From VAZQ01 sp963841705 (GTDB taxonomy: Bacteria; Pseudomonadota; Alphaproteobacteria; Rhizobiales; Xanthobacteraceae): 64,000 nucleotides of DNA. The stretch spans positions 1 through 64,000 of the forward strand of contig CAWJDY010000080.1 of assembly GCA_963841705.1 (NCBI GenBank). Direction: 5' to 3'. Shown piece by piece: positions 40,001 to 47,229 of the stretch. The notes under the pieces were generated by a model. That model ran no database searches. It saw only the letters and a program-made list of their open reading frames with translations, and was not told the DNA's origin. Each line of letters starts with the position of its first letter. Within the stretch, counting starts at the first letter, position 1. The translations under genes and the position numbers were made by a program.

Positions 40001-40413
40001 CGGCTGGCGTTGAAGGTGGTCCCACCCCGGCGGCCGGTGCCGCCAGTGCATTGCCCGCGGATGGGCCTTCGGCTTCGCCCAAGGTGCGCCGGGGAGGTCG
40101 CCGGCGGCATCATGTGCCTGCGGAATCCCCTGAGGGCACCCCGCAGCGACGGCCTCTGCGCGCCATTCGCCGTGGGCGTGATCGCGCCGCGGAACCAATC
40201 GACGGCAGTGCCAGTTCTACCCCCGTCGAACGGCCCCGGCGCGAGCCGCGCGGCGACCGACCAGATCGCGATCCGGAGCTGCGGGCGAAATATATCAAAG
40301 GAAAAGGTGCTGGAGCCTCAGCGCGCGACCGCGAGCCGGATCCCGATTCTCCGTTTGCGAAGCTCGCAAAGCTAAAGGAGCAGTTGGAGGCAAACGCCAA
40401 GAGCCCGCGTTGA
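37003..40413 (+). CDS. SUV3-like superfamily 2 helicase with low-complexity tail
   Basis: About 1136 aa from the ATG at 37003. The N-terminal helicase core (about 15-350) resembles the mitochondrial RNA helicase SUV3: motif I VLGPTNTGKTHLAIERM, the DEVQ box FLAVDEVQLAADLERG, motif III-like TLVLGAQTVRPLVERL, and motif VI QIAGRAGRATRNG. A long helical middle (350-830) is shared with alphaproteobacterial homologues. The last 300 residues are Ala/Pro/Ser/Glu-rich, then Arg-rich (RRGGHQRSTRREHSSRRRR), likely a nucleic-acid-binding tail. The S4 RNA-binding gene follows directly, which suggests RNA metabolism. Confidence 0.88.
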   Translation: MVNLLSPESRRGSSARGAGVTAVLGPTNTGKTHLAIERMLGHSSGIIGLPLRLLAREVYNKIADRAGADAVALVTGEEKIKPANPRFWVSTVEAMPRDLDVAFLAVDEVQLAADLERGHVFTDRMLNYRGREETLVLGAQTVRPLVERLLPGAHIITRPRLSQLSFAGEKKISRLPRRSAIVAFSAEEVYSIAEFIRRQRGGAAVVLGALSPRTRNAQVALYQSGDVEYLVATDAIGMGLNLDVDHVAFASDRKFDGYQFRRLSAAELAQIAGRAGRATRNGTFGTTGRCPPFEAELAQALEAHSFEAIKVLQWRNTALDFSSLGALQASLAQIPTENGVTRALIAEDILVLEHAVRDDEIRALAKTRHLVERLWDVCQIPDYRKISPATHAELVITLYGFLAREGTIPTDWFGRQVEQADRAEGDIDTLSNRIAHIRTWTFAANRPDWLADPEHWQAVTRAVEDKLSDALHERLTERFVDRRTSVLIRRLRENSVLAANVSKSGEVEVEGHTIGRLDGFMFTPAASSAGSEAKALAGAAQKALAGEINARATRLAQAADGQLTLANNYTIRWLGQPVATLVAGDEPLKPRLRIISDEHLNGAPRDAVQARLDFWLKSHIERVLEPLFRIAAADDVTGMARGIAYQLIEGLGVLERQKVAEEIKGLDQAARATLRKYGVRFGAYHIYLPVLLKPAARVLATQLWVLKHESGPEAKGTEAVIESAATGRTSIAADKDYAKILYRVAGYRVCGARAVRVDILERLADLIRSALAWRAGAPGSKPPGAIEGFGFAVTVGMTSLAGCAGEDFASVLRSLGYHMEKRPRPAAVSTDPPKSAAVPKEAASPASVPCTEADSAGSAGAASAEDVPVTPLAGASASASEDQTPDVPAVEHVTLAISAELADTEQSETETTPLVTSPVPEVLPVPVSGSGHVSSPDETAASQSAGPATTQEAGPELIEIWRPIRRGGHQRSTRREHSSRRRRTEDAPAMQASPTADNETAGVEGGPTPAAGAASALPADGPSASPKVRRGGRRRHHVPAESPEGTPQRRPLRAIRRGRDRAAEPIDGSASSTPVERPRREPRGDRPDRDPELRAKYIKGKGAGASARDREPDPDSPFAKLAKLKEQLEANAKSPR

Positions 40414-40439
40414 GGGCCCGCGTTGAGAGCCCGCGTTGA
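40401..40439. repeat. Three tandem 13-bp repeats over the helicase stop and the S4 gene leader
   Basis: GAGCCCGCGTTGA, GGGCCCGCGTTGA and GAGCCCGCGTTGA follow one another exactly at 40401, 40414 and 40427. The first unit supplies the helicase TGA stop (40411-40413). The third supplies a possible TTG start (40436) for the S4-domain gene. Confidence 0.85.
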
Positions 40440-40453
40440 AGGACACGCCCTGC

Positions 40454-40729
40454 TTGGACCGACAGCGCATAGACAAATGGTTGTGGCACGCGCGCGTGGT
40501 GCGGACGCGCTCAGGCGCAGCCAACCTCGCAGCATCGGGGCATGTTCGGATCAATGGCGAGCGCGTCCACGCATCCAGTCGTGCCGTTCGCGCTGGCGAC
40601 GTCGTCACGGTTGCCTTGGGTCACGGTGTTCAATTGCTCAAGGTCGTGGGGTTTGCAGAGCGCCGCGGCTCGGCCGATGAGGCGAGGCGAATCTGCGAGG
40701 TCGTTGATCCCACGCGCGGGTCCTCCTGA
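40454..40729 (+). CDS. S4-domain RNA-binding protein (Hsp15-like)
   Basis: A 91-aa protein from a TTG at 40454, with AAGGA 10 nt upstream. It starts LDRQRIDKWLWHARVVRTRS, and the S4 fold continues through AANLAASGHVRINGERVHA and VRAGDVVTVAL. The KWLWHARV signature is that of Hsp15/HslR, which recycles stalled 50S subunits carrying peptidyl-tRNA. A TTG at 40436 would add six residues. It lies downstream of the SUV3-like helicase, so the two are likely cotranscribed. Confidence 0.88.
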   Translation: MDRQRIDKWLWHARVVRTRSGAANLAASGHVRINGERVHASSRAVRAGDVVTVALGHGVQLLKVVGFAERRGSADEARRICEVVDPTRGSS

Positions 40730-40874
40730 GAGGGTGACTCTGGACGATGAGTTGGATCGCGTTGCTCACGAGCGCGCTGGCACACGGAGCTAAAGCAGGA
40801 TGCGTCAATGATGCACGCCGTATTGCTTGGCTTTCGCGCATGCGCTAGTCAGCCAATATTCGGAGAGACTTGGC

Positions 40875-41213
40875 ATGACGTACGTCGTTGTCGAAAGTTG
40901 CATCAAATGCAAGTACATGGATTGCGTTGAAGTATGCCCGGTAGATTGCTTCTACGAGGGCGAGAACATGCTTGTCATCCATCCTGACGAGTGCATCGAT
41001 TGCGGCGTTTGCGAGCCGGAATGCCCGATCGAGGCGATCAAGCCGGATACGGAGCCCGGCCTGGAGAAGTTCCTCAAGCTCAACGCGGATTACGCAAAGG
41101 TCTGGCCCAACATCACGACGAAAAAGGAGCCGCCGGCCGATGCCAAGGCGTGGGAGGATGTGCCGGATAAGCTCGAAACGCAATTTTCGACCAATCCTGG
41201 AACTGGCGACTAG
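40875..41213 (+). CDS. fdxA: 7Fe ferredoxin FdxA
   Basis: A 112-aa electron carrier with one [3Fe-4S] and one [4Fe-4S] cluster. The cluster ligands are visible in VVESCIKCKYMDCVEVCPVD and then CIDCGVCEPECPIEAIKPD. The C-terminal extension (residues 60-112) is normal for the family. The ATG at 40875 gives the family start MTYVVVESC. It lies upstream of carD, an arrangement kept in most alphaproteobacteria. Confidence 0.95.
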   Translation: MTYVVVESCIKCKYMDCVEVCPVDCFYEGENMLVIHPDECIDCGVCEPECPIEAIKPDTEPGLEKFLKLNADYAKVWPNITTKKEPPADAKAWEDVPDKLETQFSTNPGTGD

Positions 41214-41351
41214 AGAGATTGGGTTAACCAACTCTAACGAAAATGTAATCGAAAACGCCGGGAATTTGCTCTTTTGCGCCGCAACAAGCCTTTGAATCCA
41301 GGGGAAATTGTGATATATATCTGAAAAATGAGCAAAGCAGCGCACCGGACC

Positions 41352-41378
41352 CGCTCCCGCACTGGGAGCGTTATTTTT
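41352..41378 (+). terminator. Rho-independent terminator between fdxA and carD
   Basis: CGCTCCC (41352-41358) pairs with GGGAGCG (41364-41370) around a 5-nt loop, followed by TTATTTTT. It lies 138 bp after the fdxA stop and 53 bp before the carD GTG, so it may end fdxA transcripts or act in the carD leader. Confidence 0.7.
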
Positions 41379-41431
41379 CGCTCATTCCGAGGAACTCGCA
41401 ACTAGGGACGTGAGACCCACGCAGGAAAGCC

Positions 41432-42358
41432 GTGGCAGGAAAAACGCGCCATCGGTCGAAGAAGACCACCGCCGCAGCGCGGCGACCCAAGAAGACCCCC
41501 GTCGGCGCCCGTCGACGGACAACCCAGCCGTCGCGCGCAGTTTCGCGCCGCGCCGCGCCGCCGCCCAAGGCCTCTCCAACCAGGCCGTCTCCCCCAAAGC
41601 CGTCTCCGGTAAAGGCGTCTACTATAAAGCCGTCTCCAGTAAAGGCGTCTCCCGCAAAGGCGGCGCCCCCCAAGGCGGCCCCCATTGCGGTCAAAGCCCC
41701 CCTCCGAGCTCGCAAGCCCGACGAAGGAGCGACCCCTGCAATGTCCCCGAAGAAGGCGACGCATCAACGGCAAGGGTTCAAGACCGGCGAGTTCATCGTT
41801 TACCCCTCGCACGGAGTAGGGCAGATCGTCGGGATCGAGGAACAGGAGGTTGCGGGCGCCAAGCTCGAACTGTTCGTCATCCATTTCGTCAAGGACAAGA
41901 TGACCCTGCGGGTGCCGACCGCGAAGATCGCTTCGGTTGGCATGCGCAAGCTGGCTGAAGGCTCCTTGGTCAGGCGCGCGCTTGACACGCTCAAGGGCCG
42001 CGCCCGGATCAAGCGGACCATGTGGTCCCGGCGTGCGCAGGAATACGAGGCAAAAATCAATTCCGGCGATATCGTGGCCATCGCAGAGGTGGTCCGCGAT
42101 CTCTTCCGCTCGGACACCCAGCCGGAGCAGTCCTACTCGGAGCGTCAGCTCTATGAGGCCGCTCTCGACCGCCTTGCCCGCGAGATTTCCGCCGTGCAGC
42201 GCATTACCGAGACCGAAGCGATCAAGGAAATCGAAGCCGCTCTTGCCAAGGGTCCACGACGGGGTCCCAAGCCCGCCGAGGGCGCTGACGAAGGCGAAAG
42301 CGAGGCCGAGGGCGAGGAGCAGAATCGGGATTCGGTGGTGGAAGACGAAGCGGCATAG
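41432..42358 (+). CDS. CarD/CdnL family transcriptional regulator with Lys/Pro/Ala-rich N-terminal tail
   Basis: A 308-aa RNA-polymerase-binding regulator starting at a GTG with AGGA upstream. The CarD_CdnL domain begins near residue 115 (FKTGEFIVYPSHGVGQIVGI) with an RNAP-interacting Tudor-like fold; the helical C-terminal part (about 180-270) touches promoter DNA (RARIKRTMWSRRAQEYEAK). The first 110 residues are basic and repetitive (KPSPVKAS repeats), like histone H1 or AlgP tails. CarD proteins stabilise open promoter complexes, particularly at rRNA genes. A strong terminator follows 22 bp after the stop. Confidence 0.93.
   Translation: MAGKTRHRSKKTTAAARRPKKTPVGARRRTTQPSRAVSRRAAPPPKASPTRPSPPKPSPVKASTIKPSPVKASPAKAAPPKAAPIAVKAPLRARKPDEGATPAMSPKKATHQRQGFKTGEFIVYPSHGVGQIVGIEEQEVAGAKLELFVIHFVKDKMTLRVPTAKIASVGMRKLAEGSLVRRALDTLKGRARIKRTMWSRRAQEYEAKINSGDIVAIAEVVRDLFRSDTQPEQSYSERQLYEAALDRLAREISAVQRITETEAIKEIEAALAKGPRRGPKPAEGADEGESEAEGEEQNRDSVVEDEAA
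41596..41655. repeat. Two tandem 30-bp repeats in the carD N-terminal region
   Basis: Units at 41596-41625 and 41626-41655 differ at only a few bases and encode the decapeptides KPSPVKASTI and KPSPVKASPA. Each is built from two 15-bp sub-units, and a degenerate third unit follows (KAAPPKAAP). The array is a likely site of length variation. Confidence 0.75.
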
Positions 42359-42748
42359 ATTTCCCGCCGTCAACGGAACTAAGGAAAAGCCCGGCAATTT
42401 CTGCCGGGCTTTTCCTTTGCCAGTCGGAGCAAATGGTCGAGCGAGCGACATGTGCGCTAACTTCAGCCTCCATCGCCAATCTCTCGGTTGTCATGCCCCG
42501 CCTCAAGCAGCCTCAAGCGGGGCATCCAGTAATCCCGATCGGCGGTTTCAGCCGAAGGCGTCCCGAATCCGACGTTCGGTGACTACTGGACCGTCCGCGT
42601 ACGCGACGATGACGACCGACGGGCTGATGAATTCCTTAAGTTAGCGCATATGGCGCGAATAGGACGGATGCCGCCGCAACTCCGGCTAAGCCATAATTAA
42701 GCTCGGTTTGAGAAAACAATGTCGGGGTGGAATTGGGGGTAAGGGGAC
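42359..42748. other. Region between carD and the next gene: terminator plus a second hairpin
   Basis: After the terminator there is no protein gene. ATGCCCCGC (42493-42501) and GCGGGGCAT (42517-42525) form a perfect 9-bp inverted repeat whose loop holds two direct CCTCAAGC copies. The rest (42526-42748) shows nothing recognisable apart from the likely promoter of the next gene. Confidence 0.5.
42381..42417. terminator. Strong rho-independent terminator after carD
   Basis: Two perfect 16-base arms (AAGGAAAAGCCCGGCA at 42381-42396 and TGCCGGGCTTTTCCTT at 42402-42417) enclose a 5-nt loop. The stem has flanking A and T tracts, so it can terminate from either side. Confidence 0.9.
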
Positions 42749-43420
42749 GTGGCGGCACTGTTCGGACGGAACAGCATCGCAGTCGCGGCTGGCCTTTGTG
42801 TCTTGGGCGCCGCGGGCATGGCAGGCTTTGCCTTCGGCCTCAATGCCCGTTCGGGGCCAAGCCGGTCCGAGTTGCCGCAGCTTTCGGCTGCGGACGTAGT
42901 GAATTTGCGCTTTCCGAATGATTGGGCAGATTCGCCGGCCAATTCAGGTATGACTGTTGCCTATGCCTCGGCGGACAGCTCAGCCGGGCTGCTCGATCCG
43001 ACGCCGATCTATCCGCTGAAAGCTGCGCCGGTAGCGACAGCTTCAGCGCACCCCGCGGAGGAAGCAAGCTCAGCTATGCAGCCTTCGTTCGTAGGGTCGA
43101 TCCAGCCTGCGGTCCCCATTCGGTCCGCGCGCCGATCGAATGCGGTACTGAGCGAATCCCAGATCGCCAGCATCAAGCGAAGGCTCAATCTCACGCCGGA
43201 GCAGGAGCAATATTGGCCAGCGGTCGCCGCCGAGTTGCGCAAGATGGAATACAAGCGGGACCGGACGCAGACAGCGGCGGTCGACATGAGCAAGGTGAAT
43301 GTCGAGGGGCTGAAGTCCGCCGGATATCCGCTGGTGATGAGCTTTAATGACGACCAGCGGCGCGAGCTCAAGTCGCTCGCGCATCTGCTCGGGCTGGAGA
43401 GCGCCGTATCGAATTTTTGA
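42749..43420 (+). CDS. Exported protein of unknown function, rhizobial
   Basis: A 223-aa protein with an N-terminal hydrophobic segment (AVAAGLCVLGAAGMAGFAFG) acting as signal or anchor, then a Ser/Ala-rich linker. The C-terminal 90 residues are helical (ESQIASIKRRLNLTPEQEQY, WPAVAAELRKMEYKR, FNDDQRRELKSLAHLLGL). LTPEQEQYWPAV resembles Spy/CpxP-like LTxxQ motifs of periplasmic chaperones, but the resemblance is partial. Similar proteins are frequent in Bradyrhizobium without assigned function. A terminator follows 25 bp after the stop. Confidence 0.82.
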   Translation: MAALFGRNSIAVAAGLCVLGAAGMAGFAFGLNARSGPSRSELPQLSAADVVNLRFPNDWADSPANSGMTVAYASADSSAGLLDPTPIYPLKAAPVATASAHPAEEASSAMQPSFVGSIQPAVPIRSARRSNAVLSESQIASIKRRLNLTPEQEQYWPAVAAELRKMEYKRDRTQTAAVDMSKVNVEGLKSAGYPLVMSFNDDQRRELKSLAHLLGLESAVSNF

Positions 43421-43445
43421 TTGTCATGGTGTGCGCCAACTTGCA

Positions 43446-43472
43446 AGCCCGGCCGTTGTGCCGGGCTTTTTG
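43446..43472 (+). terminator. Rho-independent terminator
   Basis: AGCCCGGC (43446-43453) pairs with GCCGGGCT (43460-43467) around a 6-nt loop and is followed by TTTTTG, just after the exported protein gene. Confidence 0.88.
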
Positions 43473-43520
43473 TTGGTCGCGGTTGCAGTCGCCGTGTGCA
43501 CGCGCAGTTCCACGCTGCGG

Positions 43521-43769
43521 TCATCTCTCTGGCGGCAGGATTTCCTGAATGCAAACCCTGTCAATGAGATGCTCACGACCCAGGTCGATCAGATGCGCTC
43601 TCTTCTCATCGTTCGTCAAACCTGCACCGATCCCGTTGACCATGACCATGACGAGAGTGCGATCATCCATATCCAGCCAGTATGATCGGCGAACGAGCTT
43701 GTCATTGCCGTCCCGCACGAATGGACTGTCGATATTGGCGGTCAGGTCGGGTTGATAAAACCGTGTCAT
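43521..43769 (-). CDS. Conserved small hypothetical protein
   Basis: An 82-aa acidic, soluble protein (MTRFYQPDLTANIDSPFVRD ... DRTLVMVMVNGIGAGLTNDE). Composition and codon use look coding, and similar short proteins occur in rhizobia, but I know no family name. It stands alone, convergent with the preceding exported-protein gene across its terminator. No signal peptide or motif suggests a job. Confidence 0.6.
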   Translation of the reverse strand: MTRFYQPDLTANIDSPFVRDGNDKLVRRSYWLDMDDRTLVMVMVNGIGAGLTNDEKRAHLIDLGREHLIDRVCIQEILPPER

Positions 43770-44356
43770 GCGCTCGCTTTCTCTGCATCGGGAAACTGCT
43801 TTAGCGAACCCGATACGTTACAACAAATTCTGCTTCAGGGCCGCAAATCGAGTAAATGCAAGTTGCGACAATGCGACCGAGATGCAACTTGCGACTTCTG
43901 GAGCTTGAAGCGGGACTCAGGCATAAAGGCCTATGAGAAGACGTGTCGAGGCCCGGCACGAATTACCGCGCCGGGCTTTGCTTGTTGGGGCAGCGACATG
44001 AGTGCGCGTGCGATATGGGAACAATCCGAAGGATGGGCGTCGGGATCGCGGTGCGGGAGCCGCTGCTGCCGTGCGGTTTGAATTCAACCTTTGGATGAAA
44101 ATTCATTGCAGATTCATTGTTGTTTGCAATGGAGCGCTGATTTGCTCTCGCATTGGTTGTGGTCTCCGAACGGCATCGAGCGGCTTCGCATCGGATGCCG
44201 TTTTTGGCCGAACGAACCCGAGAGAGCTCAAATCAAGGCCGGCGTTCAAGCGCCCGCAAATCAGCTGATGCAAGGCGGGCCCACATGGCGCAAACGGCTG
44301 CGAACACAATCCAAGTCATTTGGCTCAAGTCTCGTGGGTGAGCGGGGTTGATGTTG
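43770..44356. other. Gene-poor region with an orphan hairpin and terminator
   Basis: No convincing protein gene in about 590 bp. It holds the 9-bp inverted pair GCAAGTTGC (43858-43866) and GCAACTTGC (43884-43892) and a terminator-like hairpin at 43951-43985. Weak frames such as one at 43998 show no similarity. Confidence 0.45.
43951..43985 (+). terminator. Orphan rho-independent terminator
   Basis: GCCCGGC (43951-43957) pairs with GCCGGGC (43970-43976), followed by TTTGCTTGTT. No protein gene upstream on the plus strand ends here, so it may terminate a small RNA or a lost gene. Confidence 0.6.
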
Positions 44357-44654
44357 TAATCCATGGATCGCGCGCAATCTTTTTGATGCGTTTGAGGCAG
44401 CGAAGCGCGCCAGCATGCATCGACTTTATAATATTCAGTCGTCTTACATCCCTACCGGCTGGGTACCGGACGACCTCAGCCGCACGCACCGCCTTTTGTT
44501 CGGCGACGGCGATCCTTGGCCTTATGGTCTGGAACGCAATAGGCCGACAATCGAGCCATTTCTCATGTATTGCAACGATCAGGGTGTGACTCAACGCCGG
44601 CTCACTGCAATGGAGCTGTTCCCTAAAGAGCTCGCCTTTGAAGTCAAAATCTAG
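44357..44654 (+). pseudogene. C-terminal remnant of a 4,5-dihydroxyphthalate decarboxylase-like protein
   Basis: After an in-frame TGA near 44348 the frame reads PWIARNLFDAFEAAKRASMH and later FGDGDPWPYGLERNRPTIEP and QGVTQRRLTAMELFP, ending at 44654. This matches the last 100 residues of the 4,5-dihydroxyphthalate decarboxylase / periplasmic-binding-like family, whose members run to about 330 aa. The first two thirds are absent upstream. It is a relic; no companion aromatic-degradation genes are nearby. Confidence 0.6.
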
Positions 44655-44789
44655 GTCGTCACCACCGACCGTTGCGTCCCGCTGCGCTTGCGAACAGGCG
44701 CAACTCGGGGCTGAAAACGCAACACGTCGTTGGTGCCCCACAGTGCTTCACCCTAGGAGCATGGAGCGTCAGAGCCGCTGTAGCCGCCT

Positions 44790-45908
44790 TCAGAGACGCA
44801 ACGCGGCCTCCGGCTGCGTCAACGCAAGCCCCAGAGCCTGTGCCACGGCGCGGTGCGTGAGCTTGCCGTCATAGACGTTGAGCCCGTTGCGCAGATGGAG
44901 ATCCTCCCCGAGCGCGCGACGAACCCCTTTCTCAGCGAGCGCCAGCACGAATGGGAGCGTCACGTTGTTGAGGGCGAAGGTCGAGGTCCGCGCGACCGCG
45001 CCCGGCATGTTGGTGACGCAGTAATGGACGACCTCATCGACGGTATAGGTGGGTGCCGAATGCGTGGTCGGACGGGAAGTCGCGGCACACCCGCCCTGAT
45101 CGATGGCGATATCGACGATCACGGCTCCGGATTTCATCCCTCTGACCGTATCCGCGGTGATGAGCTTGGGCGCCTTTGCCCCTGGAATAAGCACGGATCC
45201 GATCACGAGATCGGCGCGACGGCACAGCGTGGAGATTGCATCTGCGGTCGAGAACACCGTGCGTATGCGGGTGCCGAGCTGGTTGGAGATCCGGCGCAGC
45301 ACCTCGGGGTTACGATCGACCACGGTGACGGTTGCTCCCATTCCTGCAGCTATCAATGCCGCATGGCTGCCGGCAACGCCGCCGCCGAGCACCACGACGT
45401 CGGCGGGCGGCACCCCAGGTACGCCTCCAAGCAGCACGCCGCGTCCGCCATTTTCCTTCTCCAGGCAGCGTGCGCCCACATGGGGTGCCATGCGGCCTGC
45501 CACTTCCGACATGGGCGTCAACAAGGGCAAGGTTCCCTGCGGGCTGGTCACCGTCTCATAGGCGATGGCTATGGCACCCGAAGCCAGGAGGTCGTTTGTT
45601 TGGGCGCGGTCGGCCGCAAGATGCAGATAGGTGAAGAGCACCTGTCCCGGCCGCAGTTTCTTGCGTTCCTGCAGCAGCGGCTCCTTGACCTTCACCACGA
45701 GCTCCGCGCGTGCGTAGATCTCTTCGGCGGTCGGAACGATCTCCGCTCCAACCGCTTCATAATCGGCGTCGGCAAGCCCCGCTCCAACGCCGGCACTGCG
45801 CTCGATGATGACGCGGTGGCCGTTGGCGATGAGCTCGCCCGCGGTCGACGGCACGAGCCCAACCCGGTATTCGCTGTCCTTGATTTCCTTTGGTACCCCA
45901 ACGAGCAT
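44790..45908 (-). CDS. ald: Alanine dehydrogenase
   Basis: A 372-aa NAD-dependent enzyme interconverting L-alanine with pyruvate and ammonia. It starts MLVGVPKEIKDSEYRVGLVP, has the catalytic-region LVVKVKEPLLQE and FTYLHLAAD, the Rossmann loop VVVLGGGVAGSHAALIAAGM and the conserved VDIAIDQGGC. Length is normal. It is divergent from cbpA, with about 115 bp between the two starts. The plus-strand frame opposite is antisense to this gene and not real. Confidence 0.96.
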   Translation of the reverse strand: MLVGVPKEIKDSEYRVGLVPSTAGELIANGHRVIIERSAGVGAGLADADYEAVGAEIVPTAEEIYARAELVVKVKEPLLQERKKLRPGQVLFTYLHLAADRAQTNDLLASGAIAIAYETVTSPQGTLPLLTPMSEVAGRMAPHVGARCLEKENGGRGVLLGGVPGVPPADVVVLGGGVAGSHAALIAAGMGATVTVVDRNPEVLRRISNQLGTRIRTVFSTADAISTLCRRADLVIGSVLIPGAKAPKLITADTVRGMKSGAVIVDIAIDQGGCAATSRPTTHSAPTYTVDEVVHYCVTNMPGAVARTSTFALNNVTLPFVLALAEKGVRRALGEDLHLRNGLNVYDGKLTHRAVAQALGLALTQPEAALRL

Positions 45909-46025
45909 TATGCCCTATCCGGATGCGGCCAAAGTGTTGCGCCCAAGCCCGTCCCAGGAGCCTCATGCTATCCGACTTTGACGCAATTGGGCACGAATTG
46001 ATGTGAGATCACAGAGGAGGCACGG

Positions 46026-46940
46026 GTGAGCGAGGATCCTTATGCGATCCTGGGCGTGAAGCGAGAGGCAACGCAGGACGAGATTCGGTCGGCTTACCGC
46101 CGGTTGGCCAAGCAGCTGCACCCCGATCTCAACCCCGGGGATAAGAAGGCGGAAGAGAAGTTCAAGCAAGTCTCAGGCGCTTACGACATCATCGGCGATC
46201 CAGAGAAGCGTGGGCGCTTCGACCGCGGCGAGATCGACGCTTCGGGCGCGGAACGGCCGCGCGAGCGGTACTACCGCGATTTCCATACGGCCGATGCGCA
46301 GGACCACGCCTATACCAACGCCGGCGGCTTTGCCGATTTCATGGAAGGAGAGGATATCCTTGCGGACATTCTCGGCCGCGGCTCAGGGCAAACGCGTTTT
46401 CGCATGCGCGGACCCGACATGCATTTCCGCCTGCCGGTCGAGTTCATGGAGGCGGTGAACGGAGCGACCAAGCGCATCACCTTGCCCGACGGAGGAACCC
46501 TCGACGTGGTCATTCCGGCGGGGACTCGCGACCAGCAGGTCCTGCGATTACGCGGCAAGGGCGCTGCGGGGGTCGGCGGAGGTCCGCCCGGGGATGCGCT
46601 GGTGGAAGTTGAAGTGCGACCGCACCCATTGTTCACGCGCAAGGACGACGACATCCATATCGAGCTGCCCATCAGTCTGCCCGAAGCCGTGCTGGGCGCT
46701 AAGCTGGACGTGCCCACGCCGACGGGGCCAGTGCGCATGACGGTGCCGAAAGGAGCGAATACCGGAAGAGTGCTCAGGCTCAGAGGCAAGGGTGTTGCGC
46801 GCCGGGACGGCAGCCGGGGCGATGAATATGTCACGCTGAAGATTGTGCTCCCTGAGCAACTCGATCCGGAGATCGAAGAATTCGCCCGCCGATGGCAGGC
46901 GGGACAACGGCACGATCCCCGTCGCGGGCTGGAGGTGTAG
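46026..46940 (+). CDS. cbpA: Curved DNA-binding protein CbpA (J-domain co-chaperone)
   Basis: A 304-aa Hsp40. The J domain (1-70: DPYAILGVKREATQDEIRSA, KQLHPDLNPG with the HPD) is followed by a G/F-poor linker and two DnaJ C-terminal beta domains (FRLPVEFMEAVNGATKRITL, VRPHPLFTRKDDDIHIELPI). There is no Cys-rich zinc finger, so it is the CbpA type. It starts at a GTG at 46026 after GAGGCACG. It is followed 1 bp later by its modulator gene cbpM. Confidence 0.93.
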   Translation: MSEDPYAILGVKREATQDEIRSAYRRLAKQLHPDLNPGDKKAEEKFKQVSGAYDIIGDPEKRGRFDRGEIDASGAERPRERYYRDFHTADAQDHAYTNAGGFADFMEGEDILADILGRGSGQTRFRMRGPDMHFRLPVEFMEAVNGATKRITLPDGGTLDVVIPAGTRDQQVLRLRGKGAAGVGGGPPGDALVEVEVRPHPLFTRKDDDIHIELPISLPEAVLGAKLDVPTPTGPVRMTVPKGANTGRVLRLRGKGVARRDGSRGDEYVTLKIVLPEQLDPEIEEFARRWQAGQRHDPRRGLEV

Positions 46941-46941
46941 A

Positions 46942-47229
46942 ATGATCTCGATACAGGAATTTCTGGTGCGGGTGCGGATCGAGCATCAAACACTTGAGGG
47001 CTGGATAGCCGCGGGCTGGATCATTCCGCCGCAAACCGAGCCCGAGGTCGCATTTGCCGATGTGGATCTTGCGCGCGCGCAGCTCATCCACGATCTGCGG
47101 GACGACCTCGGCGTTAACGATGAAGGGATCGCGGTCATTTTGCACCTCATCGACCAGGTGCACGGCCTGCGCCGGAGCATGCAGCATCTGCTCGAGGAGA
47201 TGCGCGAGGCGGGACCGGGGACCGAGTAG
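46942..47229 (+). CDS. cbpM: Chaperone modulator CbpM
   Basis: A 95-aa MerR-like protein that binds the J domain of CbpA and inhibits its action. It starts MISIQEFLVRVRIEHQTLEG and includes IAAGWIIPPQTEPEVAFADV and ARAQLIHDLRDDLGVNDEGI, typical of CbpM. It begins one base after the cbpA stop, so the inhibitor is translated with its target. The end (LRRSMQHLLEEMREA) is a short helix. Confidence 0.88.
   Translation: MISIQEFLVRVRIEHQTLEGWIAAGWIIPPQTEPEVAFADVDLARAQLIHDLRDDLGVNDEGIAVILHLIDQVHGLRRSMQHLLEEMREAGPGTE

Noticed and set aside
44853..46001. 382-codon plus-strand frame opposite alanine dehydrogenase
   Set aside because: Antisense shadow of a clear ald gene; its Gly/His/Arg-rich translation resembles no protein.
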